The notes: a model not told the origin generated them from the letters alone. DNA of 14,990 bases from Firmicutes bacterium UBA5389 (GCA_002409965.1 DHON01000092.1:97149-112138), one strand, 5' to 3'; shown: positions 7,436 to 14,920, numbered from the stretch's first letter. A program made the numbers and translations.

Positions 7436-7927
7436 CTAAGATCTCTCCTCAAGCTTGTCGCCGTTGTTATCGGCGCGATTCTCACCCGGGATTAACTCGA
7501 CGCCCGCTCCTATATCCGCCGCGGCCTTCTGACAGCGCTCAACGCCGCTAATGGCGCCCTCAAGACAGGCGCGGGCCGCATCTAGATCGCAGCCGGAGCC
7601 GCTGCCAGGCTCGGCGCTGAGTGCCCGTACTGCCTCGTCGAGGGATTCGCCCACCGCCGAAAGGGCCTCCGCGAGCTGGTCGAGCTGTCGCTGCCTGGTT
7701 TCAGAGCGTTGGATAAGCCCAAACTGGCTCTCATACTCCTCCATCGCCTGCTCCGACCGGACAAGCGTGTCGTGGATGGCCTGCCGCGACACTCCCCGAA
7801 GCTCAGATATCTCCGAGAGGGAGTAATCGCTCAGGTAGTACAGACTGCATATCTCCCGTTGTCGTTGGGTCAGGAGCGAAGAGTAGACATCGAAAAGCAA
7901 CGCCATTCTCAGCATCTTCCCGAGCAT
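7436..7927 (-). CDS. ylxM: YlxM family HTH protein (UPF0122), C-terminally extended
   Basis: YlxM proteins are small helix-turn-helix proteins encoded beside ffh; in streptococci they associate with the SRP. Residues 1-71 match the family closely: RMALLFDVYSSLLTQRQREI (7-26), then a sigma-region-4-like helix-turn-helix with SLSEISELRGVSRQAIHD (36-53), and EYESQFGL. Unlike the usual 105-115 residues, this protein has 163. The extra C-terminal part contains helices rich in Ala, Glu and Arg, a Gly/Ser stretch near 107-112 and several cysteines, and I recognise nothing in it. The ATG at 7927 is preferred to internal methionines because homologues begin MLxKxxRM. It is the first gene behind a strong promoter. 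Confidence 0.92.
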   Translation of the reverse strand: MLGKMLRMALLFDVYSSLLTQRQREICSLYYLSDYSLSEISELRGVSRQAIHDTLVRSEQAMEEYESQFGLIQRSETRQRQLDQLAEALSAVGESLDEAVRALSAEPGSGSGCDLDAARACLEGAISGVERCQKAAADIGAGVELIPGENRADNNGDKLEERS

Positions 7928-7948
7928 CTGCCACAGACCACCCCACAG

Positions 7949-7972
7949 GTGTTAAGGTCGAAACCTTTACAC
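7949..7972 (-). promoter_or_regulatory. Leader hairpin with TTCG loop at the 5' end of the ylxM-ffh transcript
   Basis: On the minus strand, GTGTAAAGGT and ACCTTAACAC pair (nine pairs, one A-A mismatch) around a TTCG loop, a stable UUCG-type tetraloop. It would start at or next to the expected transcription start (near 7971), well ahead of the ylxM start at 7927. No T-run follows, so it is not a terminator. A 5' stabilising or regulatory hairpin is a plausible role. Confidence 0.5.
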
Positions 7973-7977
7973 TATGG

Positions 7978-8006
7978 AGTATAGTCCCCGCTGGCTCCCG
8001 TGTCAA
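7978..8006 (-). promoter_or_regulatory. Near-consensus sigma-A promoter of the ylxM-ffh operon
   Basis: On the minus strand, a perfect TTGACA -35 box (8006-8001) is followed by a 17-base spacer and a TATACT -10 box (7983-7978). It lies in the 129-base gap between ftsY and ylxM and is the best promoter in the window. The predicted start near 7971 gives a leader of about 44 bases. No terminator with a T-run was seen after ftsY, so read-through from upstream is also possible. Confidence 0.85.
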
Positions 8007-8056
8007 TTCCCCCGCGAATTCGGCGCACGAATCCCCGGACGCGCCTTTGGGCAAGG

Positions 8057-8980
8057 TCACTCCGTGCGCAGTATTCCCTGTATGAATTCGTCTGGGTTGA
8101 ACGGCCTGAGATCATCCACACTCTCGCCAATGCCGACGAACTTCACAGGAATACCCAGCTCCTGAGTGATTGCGACTACTATTCCGCCTCGCGCGGTGCC
8201 ATCCAGTTTGGTCAGCACGATTCCGGTGACCCCCACAGCCTCGTTGAACACCTTGGCCTGGACGATGGCGTTCTGGCCTGTGGTAGCGTCCACGACTAGC
8301 AGGACCTCATGGGGAGCGGATGGGCACTCTCTTGAGACGACGCGCGTGATCTTCTTGAGTTCCTCCATGAGATTGCTCTTGGTGTGCAGCCTTCCCGCAG
8401 TGTCCACAATGAGGTAGTCTGCGCCGCGCGCGCGCGCCGCCTGATAAGCATCGAAAGCCACTGCGGCCGGGTCCGCCCCTTCCTGGTGGCGCACGACCGT
8501 GCACTCCGTCCGCCTGCCCCACGCTTCCAGCTGGTCAATGGCAGCCGCCCGAAATGTATCGGCCGCCGCCAAGATGACGTGGTCGCCCCTCGCAGCAAGC
8601 ATAGCCGCAATCTTGCCGATGGATGTGGTCTTCCCAGTTCCATTGACTCCCACCACCACGATCACCGTGGGCGGGGTTGTCGCGCACGCCAGCGCGCTCG
8701 GCTGGGCGCCGAGTATCGCCGAAAGTTCCTGTTCGATGAGGGCCATTGCGCCTCTCGCGTTCAGCTTGTATCCACGGGCTGCCCGGTTCCGCGCAGAGTC
8801 GATGATCGACTCCGCTGCGGCTATTCCCAGGTCGGCCTGGATGAGGACGGCCTCCAGCTCGTCCAGGGTCTCCTCATCCAAGATCGGTCTGCCCCGAAAG
8901 ACCGATTCTATCTTCCCCGCCAACGCGTCCCTGGTTTTTCCGAGTCCGCTGCGGAGCGCTGAGATGAACGAAGGCGACAT
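8057..8980 (-). CDS. ftsY: Signal recognition particle receptor FtsY
   Basis: FtsY is the membrane-associated SRP GTPase that pairs with Ffh to hand ribosomes to the Sec translocon. The 307-residue protein is the short NG form. The N domain covers about 1-95. The G domain has G1 GVNGTGKTT (111-119), DTFRAAAIDQL (141-151), DTAGR (193-197) and TKLDG (258-262). It lacks the long acidic A domain of E. coli FtsY, as is usual in Bacillota; a basic, amphipathic N-terminus (SALRSGLGKTRDALAGK) may contact the membrane. The ATG at 8980 has a GGGGGTG motif upstream and starts 18 bases after smc, indicating one transcription unit. Confidence 0.97.
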   Translation of the reverse strand: MSPSFISALRSGLGKTRDALAGKIESVFRGRPILDEETLDELEAVLIQADLGIAAAESIIDSARNRAARGYKLNARGAMALIEQELSAILGAQPSALACATTPPTVIVVVGVNGTGKTTSIGKIAAMLAARGDHVILAAADTFRAAAIDQLEAWGRRTECTVVRHQEGADPAAVAFDAYQAARARGADYLIVDTAGRLHTKSNLMEELKKITRVVSRECPSAPHEVLLVVDATTGQNAIVQAKVFNEAVGVTGIVLTKLDGTARGGIVVAITQELGIPVKFVGIGESVDDLRPFNPDEFIQGILRTE

Positions 8981-8998
8981 TGAAACACCCCCATAAGC

Positions 8999-11900
8999 TC
9001 AAAGCCTGTAGTCGCTGGCACGTATAGAGAATACCTTCGATACGCCGGATTCCTCCATGGTCACCCCGAACAGAGTATCTGCGCACTCCATGGTGCGCTT
9101 CCTGTGTGTGACGATGATGACCTGCACACTTCTGGAAACATCCCGAAGCAACTCAACGAACCTGGCAACGTTGGCTTCGTCGAGCGCGGAGTCTATCTCG
9201 TCCAGCACACATACGGGGCTCGGCTTCACTCTCATGATCGCAAACAGAAGGGCGATGGCCGCCAGGGCCTTCTCGCCTCCCGAAAGCAGCGTCAGGCTGG
9301 CCAGTTTCTTCCCAGGCGGCTGGCACACGATCTCGACGCCGCATTCAAGCGGGTTGCCCGGGTCGTCCAGCACCAGATCGGCCGTGCCCCCGCCGAACAC
9401 ATCCTGGAAAATCTCAGAGAACTCGTCTCTGATCGCTTCGAAGGTCTGAGTGAACTGCTTGGCACATACGCGGTCGCATTCGCGAACCACCTCGCTCAGG
9501 GATTCCTGAGCCGACTCCAGATCGGCTAGTTGCTCTTCGAGGAAATGATACCTTTCGGCCAGATTCCTGCTGTCTTCTACGGCCGCGTGGTTGACCGGGC
9601 CAAGCTGTTCGAGCTGCCCGCGCAGGTTCTTGATCTCCGACTGCGCATCCTCTCGCGACAGGCATGCGGGAATGGACAGATTGCGCGCAATGGCCTCTTC
9701 TGCGCTAATCGAGTAGGACGTCAAGAGCCTTTCCGCGACGGCTTCGCATTCCGCGCTCAGACGGGCGTCCAAGATCCTGGCATCTGCCAGCTTGCTCCCG
9801 GCGGAAGACTGCCCGCGGCGCGCAGTCCGGGCAGCGCGTTCAGCCTCATTGGCCAACGCAAGTTCGTCGGCACGACGCGCCCTCGCCGCCTCCAGCTGCT
9901 TTTGCGCCCCTTCAAAGCTGAGCGCGGACGATGCAGCCGCCTCGCTCAGCCTTTCCATCTCCTGCAGAGCGCCGGCGACTTCCTCGCGGGCCGCCCTCTC
10001 CTGCTCCTCTAGGCGTCCAAGCTCAGCGCGGGACGACTCCAGCTCGGCCTGAGCTTTAGATCTTGCAGCCTCGAACGCGCCTACCCTCTCGCGCAGGGCT
10101 GCCGTATCTGCGCTCAAACTCGAGTAGGACGCCGCCGTTTGCGCCTCTTCTGCCCTCACCCGCGACATGGCTTGGGACTGCAGCTCAAGTTGCGCTTCGA
10201 GTTCAACTCGGGCGCTATCAACCGCTTCGAGTCGGCTCGTAAACCCGCTCACCTCGGCCGACGTCCTCTCATTCTCGGCCACGACCGATTCCAGCTCCAG
10301 CTGCAGGCCGGCCAGTCCGTCCTCAGCTCTCGGGAGCATTCCCCGGGCCATCTTGTACTTCTCATTCTGTCCTCTGACTGCCAGCTGTAGAGCGGACAGT
10401 TCGCGCTCCGCCTTTTCCAGGCTCGTCTGCTGCTGGCTCAGAAGCGTGTGCGCCCGAGCACGGTCGAGCTCCGTCTGCTGTACCAGCGACTTGGCCTCCT
10501 CCAGCTTCTGCTGCAGCTCCTCGAGCCTTCTGGCGCGAGCCAGCAGCCCGCCTTGCCTGTCGGCGGCCTCGCCTCCGGTCATGGCACCGCCGGCGCTTAT
10601 CACATCGCCGTCGAGGGTGACCATGCGAAGGCGCACGCCCGACCTCACCAGCGACACACCGCACGCCAGGTCCCGCACGACAAGCACGCGACCCAGAAGA
10701 TAATCCACAGCCCTGCGATGCTCAGGCGCCGATTCCGCCAGTTCGGAAGCGAGGCCGATCACGCCCTTCGCCTCTCGCGGAATCTCCAGTCGTGTTGTGG
10801 GCGATGGTCGGAGTATGTCGAGAGGCAAAAAAGTGGCGCGCCCGGCGCGCTTTTCCTTGAGGAACGCGATTGCCTGCTCCGACACGCGGGACGTCGACGC
10901 GATAATGTTCTGTACCTGTGGCCCCAAAGCCGCCTCTATCGCCCGCTCGTACTCGCGCGGCGCTCTGACCAGTTCAGCCACGACCCCCAGCAGCCCCGCG
11001 CGCCTCCATTCATCGCTCCTGAGAAGCGCTCGCACAGCCCGCCCATACCCCTCGTAGTCGCGCTGCAGTGCCGACAGACTGGTATACGCGGCACCTATGG
11101 AGGACTCGTCGGAACGCGCGCGCGATGCCCGTTCATCAGCCAGTTCCAGCTCGGACTGGGCCGCCGACAACGCCGCGCGCACGCGCGCCGCTTCCGCTTC
11201 GGCCTGCGCCGACTGGCGCACCAGCGCTTCGCCTTCTCGCGCAATGGTCTTCACTTCGTCCTGAATTCGCGCACATTCGCGGCGCTTCTCGTCAAGCTGC
11301 GCGCGCACGCGGGCCGCTCTGGATCCACTCAGTTTGGTTGAATCCTCTCCTGCGCGAACCCTGGACCTCAAATCCGAAGCCCGTGCCAGCACGTCAAACA
11401 GCGCGGACTTGCACTCTTCCACCTCTGCCTCGGCGGCGGCTCTCGCCGCGGTCAAGGCAGATACTCGCTCTTCGGCCTGCCGCGCCGTCGATCCCCGCTC
11501 GGCGTAGTCCGCGCGCGCTTGCTCCGCTTGGGAGCAGGCAGTATCGTACTCATCGCGCAGCTTCGCCAGGCGTTCGCGCTGCGAGACGACCCGGGCCGCG
11601 AGCTGACTGCAGCGCTCAGCCAGAGCCTGATGCCGCTGCTCGGCGAGGCTCCGGCGCCCCACATCACGTTCCGCGACCGCCCGTGCCTCGGAGCCGGCCC
11701 CATGAAGAGCCTCCACCTCCGACTCGGCCTGCGCCACGTGCACCCTGGCCTGTTCCAGCGCGGCCTCGCATTCGGACGCTTTCGCCGTGAGCGCACGCTC
11801 CTGATCCTCAAGGGACTGGATTTCCCCGCGCAGCTCGGCCAGGCGTTTGGATAGGCGCGACAGGTCGTACGATAGCACGTCCACATCTAGCTGCGTTAGC

Positions 11901-12562
11901 GTTTCCGACAGCCCCTGCCAGCGCAGTGCCTGCTGCGCCTGGGCCTGAACCAGAGGTAGTTGCCTTCCTAGCTCGGAGGCCACATCGCCCACGCGGAGCT
12001 GGTCGGCTCGGACTTCCAGCAGTTTCCGCTGCGCCTGACTCTTGCGAGCTCGGTATTTCATTGTCCCCGATGCCTCGTCGAAGAGGGATCGCCTGTCCTC
12101 AGGGCGCGCTGACAGAACGGCGTCTATCTTCCCCTGTTCGACTACGGAATAGGCCTCGCGTCCTAAGCCCGTTCCGGAGAAGAGGTCGACAATGTCGCGA
12201 AGCCTGCACGGCACGGAGTTCAGCAAGTACTCCGCATCGCCGGACCGGTATACCTTTCGGGTGACAGTCACCTCGTCGAACCCGATGTTCAGAAACTGGT
12301 CCGAGTTGTCAAATACCAGCGACACCTCAGCATAGCCCAGGCCCCTTCGGCTGAGGCTGCCTGCGAAGATCACGTCCTGCATCTTGGACCCACGCAACAA
12401 CCGCGCGCTCTGCTCGCCCATGGCCCACCTGAGAGCATCGGAGATATTGCTCTTCCCAACGCCGTTGGGACCTACGACGCCCACAATTCCGGGCGTGAGG
12501 TCCAAGTCGACGCGTCCTGCGAAAGATTTGAACCCGTACAGAGAGAGCTTCTTGAGGTACAA
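8999..12562 (-). CDS. smc: Chromosome partition protein SMC
   Basis: SMC is the ATPase of the bacterial condensin that organises and segregates the chromosome with ScpA and ScpB. With the TTG start at 12562 it has 1187 residues, the typical length. The N-terminal head has YLKKLSLYGFKSFAG and Walker A GPNGVGKS (31-38); the usual third Gly-Ser is Gly-Val here. Two long coiled coils, rich in Ala, Arg and Glu (about 165-495 and 670-1000), flank the hinge (about 503-665, with GGAMTGG at 658-664). The C-terminal head carries the ABC signature LSGGEKAL (1093-1100) and Walker B VCVLDEID (1117-1124). The frame stays open upstream into rnc, but homologues begin at this TTG, which has GGGAGG seven bases before it. 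Confidence 0.97.
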   Translation of the reverse strand: MYLKKLSLYGFKSFAGRVDLDLTPGIVGVVGPNGVGKSNISDALRWAMGEQSARLLRGSKMQDVIFAGSLSRRGLGYAEVSLVFDNSDQFLNIGFDEVTVTRKVYRSGDAEYLLNSVPCRLRDIVDLFSGTGLGREAYSVVEQGKIDAVLSARPEDRRSLFDEASGTMKYRARKSQAQRKLLEVRADQLRVGDVASELGRQLPLVQAQAQQALRWQGLSETLTQLDVDVLSYDLSRLSKRLAELRGEIQSLEDQERALTAKASECEAALEQARVHVAQAESEVEALHGAGSEARAVAERDVGRRSLAEQRHQALAERCSQLAARVVSQRERLAKLRDEYDTACSQAEQARADYAERGSTARQAEERVSALTAARAAAEAEVEECKSALFDVLARASDLRSRVRAGEDSTKLSGSRAARVRAQLDEKRRECARIQDEVKTIAREGEALVRQSAQAEAEAARVRAALSAAQSELELADERASRARSDESSIGAAYTSLSALQRDYEGYGRAVRALLRSDEWRRAGLLGVVAELVRAPREYERAIEAALGPQVQNIIASTSRVSEQAIAFLKEKRAGRATFLPLDILRPSPTTRLEIPREAKGVIGLASELAESAPEHRRAVDYLLGRVLVVRDLACGVSLVRSGVRLRMVTLDGDVISAGGAMTGGEAADRQGGLLARARRLEELQQKLEEAKSLVQQTELDRARAHTLLSQQQTSLEKAERELSALQLAVRGQNEKYKMARGMLPRAEDGLAGLQLELESVVAENERTSAEVSGFTSRLEAVDSARVELEAQLELQSQAMSRVRAEEAQTAASYSSLSADTAALRERVGAFEAARSKAQAELESSRAELGRLEEQERAAREEVAGALQEMERLSEAAASSALSFEGAQKQLEAARARRADELALANEAERAARTARRGQSSAGSKLADARILDARLSAECEAVAERLLTSYSISAEEAIARNLSIPACLSREDAQSEIKNLRGQLEQLGPVNHAAVEDSRNLAERYHFLEEQLADLESAQESLSEVVRECDRVCAKQFTQTFEAIRDEFSEIFQDVFGGGTADLVLDDPGNPLECGVEIVCQPPGKKLASLTLLSGGEKALAAIALLFAIMRVKPSPVCVLDEIDSALDEANVARFVELLRDVSRSVQVIIVTHRKRTMECADTLFGVTMEESGVSKVFSIRASDYRL

Positions 12563-12569
12563 ATCCGGT

Positions 12570-12575
12570 CCTCCC
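12570..12575 (-). promoter_or_regulatory. Ribosome binding site of smc (decides the TTG start)
   Basis: GGGAGG lies seven bases before the TTG at 12562. The open frame continues 40 codons further, into rnc, but those residues are unlike any SMC N-terminus. The site therefore fixes a non-ATG start. Confidence 0.85.
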
Positions 12576-12599
12576 AATAGAGCGGGCCGGAACGGAGAC

Positions 12600-13304
12600 C
12601 TAGCTCCGTCCAAGCCCGAGCGTCTCCATGCCGTCGTGTGCAGCGCTCTGCTCAGCCGCGCGTTTGCTCGGGCCCTGCCCACATCCGATTACGCGCTCGC
12701 CCACCAGGACCTCTACGGTGAACAAGGGCTTGTGAGACGGCCCGTCAGCGCGGACGGTCCTGTAGGATAGGGGTCCGATGCCGGCGCCTGCAACACGCTC
12801 TTGCAGCGCGGTTTTGTGGTCGCACGGCGGACCCGATATCGTCTGCTGCACGACGGGTTCCATGGTTCTGACTATGAAGTCGTGCGCCTCGGCGAATCCG
12901 CCATCGCGGTAGATCGCGCCTATCAGCGCTTCCATGGCGCCTGCCAGATTGCGCCGGCGCGTTCTGCCGCCGGAACTCTCCTCGCCGTGGCCCAGCCTAA
13001 TGTGGTACTGGACACCGAGGTCCAGCGCAACCTGGGCGAGCGCGCGCCCACTCAGGATCTGCGCTGACAGCTTCGAAAGCCTGCCTTCATCGGCCTGCTC
13101 GAGCAGGCGCACCAGCCGGTCGGCTATGACCGCCTTCAAGACGGCATCGCCCAGGTACTCGAGGCGCTCGTTGGACTCGTTCCGCCCTGACTGGTGTTCT
13201 GCTGCGTACGATGTGTGCGTCAGCGCCCGAAGCAGCAGAGACTCATCGATGAACTGGTAGCCCAGTCTTGCCTGGATAGCGTCAGGGTTCCTGGACGCGT
13301 GCAT
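12600..13304 (-). CDS. rnc: Ribonuclease III
   Basis: RNase III cleaves double-stranded RNA and matures rRNA. From the ATG at 13304 the protein has 234 residues. The catalytic domain has LGYQF, LTHTSY and the signature NERLEYLGDAVL (45-56), supplying E46, E49 and D53. A dsRNA-binding domain follows (about 158-232, with HKTALQE and GPSKRAAEQSAA). In the second catalytic motif, normally ADxxEALIGA, the sequence reads LAGAMEALIGA: E125 is present but the Asp is Gly122 (codon GGC). The start overlaps acpP by 23 bases and has only a distant purine-rich motif, so its exact position is less certain; the frame is open upstream within acpP. smc follows after 37 bases. Confidence 0.93.
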   Translation of the reverse strand: MHASRNPDAIQARLGYQFIDESLLLRALTHTSYAAEHQSGRNESNERLEYLGDAVLKAVIADRLVRLLEQADEGRLSKLSAQILSGRALAQVALDLGVQYHIRLGHGEESSGGRTRRRNLAGAMEALIGAIYRDGGFAEAHDFIVRTMEPVVQQTISGPPCDHKTALQERVAGAGIGPLSYRTVRADGPSHKPLFTVEVLVGERVIGCGQGPSKRAAEQSAAHDGMETLGLGRS

Positions 13305-13530
13305 GTATGAATGTGACCGCTTGCCCCACTGTACGTAGGCTTTCGAAGGCCTCGTCGGGTACGCGAATGCTGAACTCCTCTTCGAGTTCATAGACTATCT
13401 CATTCAGGTATAGAGAGTCGGCGCCCAGGTCTTCAATGAAATCCGAATCCAGTTGAATTTCCTCTTCGGGAATGCCCAGCTTATCAGCGACGATCTCTCG
13501 AACTGCGGAGAATATCTGAGCTTCGGTCAC
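13282..13530 (-). CDS. acpP: Acyl carrier protein
   Basis: ACP carries growing and finished acyl chains on a phosphopantetheine arm and supplies acyl-ACP to PlsX. The 82-residue acidic protein has the attachment motif GADSL with Ser39 (36-40), then ELEEEFSIRVPDE (48-60) and TVGQAVTFI. The residue after DSL, usually Asp (DSLD), is Tyr here (DSLYLNEIV), while the following conserved Glu (E44) is kept. The start is GTG at 13530, with GGAGGTG seven bases upstream, and it overlaps the plsX stop as GTGA. fabD and fabG, often found between plsX and acpP, are absent, so its partner enzymes must be encoded elsewhere. A specialised ACP is possible but less likely. Confidence 0.93.
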   Translation of the reverse strand: MTEAQIFSAVREIVADKLGIPEEEIQLDSDFIEDLGADSLYLNEIVYELEEEFSIRVPDEAFESLRTVGQAVTFIHARVQEP

Positions 13531-14558
13531 TCAAGGCCACCTCCGTTTGGCAAAATCGTACTCAAACCCCGATCCGCAACTGCCCGGGCCATCCTATCGC
13601 TCATGCCAGAGCGCAGAAGGTCGGACGTCACCCTGACGGCGCTGGCAAACGCCTTCCGGTCTGAACTGCCGTGGGCCTTGACCACCAGGCCCGCGAGACC
13701 CAGCAGAGGCGCGCCTCCGTACTCGGAGTAGTCCATGCGTTTCTTGACCTTTCGCAGAGAAGGCTTCATCAGCAAAGCTCCCGCTTTCGACCGCAGGCTG
13801 GACGCGGCAGCCTGTCGCACCATGTCGAAGACCGCGATCCCCACGCCTTCCATGGACTTGAGCAGAATATTGCCGGTGAAGCCGTCCGTCACAACCACGT
13901 CAGCCGCGCCAAAAGGCACTGAGCGACTCTCGACATTGCCGATGAATCTCACCGGCGAACACGCAAGAAGTCTGTGGGCAGCTACGGTCAGAGCATTGCC
14001 TTTTGACGGCTCAGATCCGATAGACAGCAAACCGACGCGCGGCCTATCCAACCCGAGAAGAGACGATGCATAGACCGATCCAAGAGTCGCGAACTCCAGG
14101 AGCTGCTCCGGCGTACAATCGGAGTTGGCGCCAACGTCCAGCAGAATGCACGCTCCGTCGACGGTGGGAACGGGCGTTGCCAAGGCAGGCCTGCTCACAC
14201 CGGAAAGCCTGCCCACCACAAGCGGCCCGGCAGCAACCAACGCGCCGGTGCTCCCCGCGCTGACCATGGCCTCCGCCTTGCCCTCGCGCACCATCCGCGC
14301 CGCGACCACCAGGGACGAATCGCGCTTGTGCCGCACTGCCGAAAGCGGATCCTCGTCCATAGATATGGCGGACGGCGCATGCACGATATCGACCTGCTCC
14401 GCCCATCTGCCCTCGATCTTGCTCAGGCACTGTCTTATGGAGCTCTCATTTCCGACCAACACCAAATCGGCCCCATACTCCTGGGCAGCTTGAAGAGCGC
14501 CCGGCACCATCTCGCCGGGGCCCAGGTCGCCGCCCATCACATCAACCGCTATGCGCAC
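13527..14558 (-). CDS. plsX: Phosphate acyltransferase PlsX
   Basis: PlsX makes acyl-phosphate from acyl-ACP and phosphate; PlsY then uses it to acylate glycerol-3-phosphate, starting phospholipid synthesis. It is a peripheral membrane enzyme. The 343-residue protein shows all family motifs: AVDVMGGD (4-11), SAGSTGA (100-106), LDVGAN (140-145), GSEPSKGN (181-188), DGFTGN (225-230) and YGGAPLLG (280-287). The start is GTG at 14558, with AAGGGG about nine bases upstream. The stop overlaps the acpP start by 4 bases, so enzyme and substrate carrier are translationally coupled. It lies 97 bases after rpmF, an interval holding a long imperfect hairpin. Confidence 0.97.
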   Translation of the reverse strand: MRIAVDVMGGDLGPGEMVPGALQAAQEYGADLVLVGNESSIRQCLSKIEGRWAEQVDIVHAPSAISMDEDPLSAVRHKRDSSLVVAARMVREGKAEAMVSAGSTGALVAAGPLVVGRLSGVSRPALATPVPTVDGACILLDVGANSDCTPEQLLEFATLGSVYASSLLGLDRPRVGLLSIGSEPSKGNALTVAAHRLLACSPVRFIGNVESRSVPFGAADVVVTDGFTGNILLKSMEGVGIAVFDMVRQAAASSLRSKAGALLMKPSLRKVKKRMDYSEYGGAPLLGLAGLVVKAHGSSDRKAFASAVRVTSDLLRSGMSDRMARAVADRGLSTILPNGGGLE

Positions 14559-14593
14559 GCCCGATTGCCCCTTCCCGTGTCAAGATAGGACGA

Positions 14594-14635
14594 GAGCGGG
14601 TTCAGCCGAACAATCACAGTCCGATGAATCCGCTC
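14594..14635 (-). other. Long imperfect hairpin between rpmF and plsX
   Basis: On the minus strand, GAGCGG-A-TTCA pairs with TGAA-C-CCGCTC (ten pairs, one A-C mismatch). An inner helix CGGAC/GTTCG (one G-U pair) closes a seven-base TGTGATT loop. No T-run follows. It starts about 20 bases after the rpmF stop. It may set different levels of L32 and PlsX by pausing, processing or mRNA stabilisation; that role is inference. Confidence 0.5.
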
Positions 14636-14655
14636 AGCATCGCACAAATGCGTCC

Positions 14656-14838
14656 TTACTCGCCGGTCTGCACCACAACGCGGCCGCGATACTGCCCGCA
14701 TTCAGGGCAGACCGAGTGGGGCAGTTTGGGTTTCTTGCACTGTGGGCAAATGGAGAGGGCCGGCGCCTCGGCCTTCCAGTTCGCGCGGCGCTTGCGCGTA
14801 CGCGATTTTCCGAATCTCTGCTTTGGGCTATTTGACAT
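14656..14838 (-). CDS. rpmF: 50S ribosomal protein L32
   Basis: L32 is a small zinc-ribbon protein of the 50S subunit. The 60-residue product has the diagnostic basic segment KSRTRKRRANWK (11-22) and two CxxC pairs, C31/C34 and C44/C47, in CPQC and CPEC, with KLPH between them. It is therefore the zinc-binding (C+) form. The ATG at 14838 fits the family length, but no clear Shine-Dalgarno lies just ahead, and the frame is open to the window edge, so the start is less certain than the identity. A promoter at 14921-14949 fits it. rpmF directly before plsX is a widely conserved pairing. Confidence 0.95.
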   Translation of the reverse strand: MSNSPKQRFGKSRTRKRRANWKAEAPALSICPQCKKPKLPHSVCPECGQYRGRVVVQTGE

Positions 14839-14920
14839 TCTATGGGTTAGGTCGAGGCCCACATACACCAGAGCCCCGACGAAACCTACACCCCCTAATC
14901 TAGACAACTCAAGCCTTGCT

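Noticed and set aside
8007..8056. Short GC hairpins after ftsY as a terminator
   Set aside because: The possible stems are only about five pairs and mutually exclusive, and no T-run follows.
10448..11341. A 297-codon open frame on the plus strand opposite smc
   Set aside because: It is antisense to the SMC coiled-coil/hinge region, is rich in Arg, Pro and Ser, and has no recognisable motif. Long antisense frames are expected in GC-rich coding DNA.
12563..12682. An upstream 40-codon extension of smc
   Set aside because: It overlaps the end of rnc, is unlike SMC N-termini, and the TTG at 12562 has a good ribosome binding site and the correct family start.
13305..13391. An upstream extension of rnc into acpP
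   Set aside because: The extra 29 residues are encoded within acpP in another frame and resemble no RNase III N-terminus. The ATG at 13304 gives a normal length.
14559..14593. A perfect TTGACA just before plsX as a possible promoter
   Set aside because: No acceptable -10 box lies 16-18 bases downstream, and the plsX start would fall inside the promoter.
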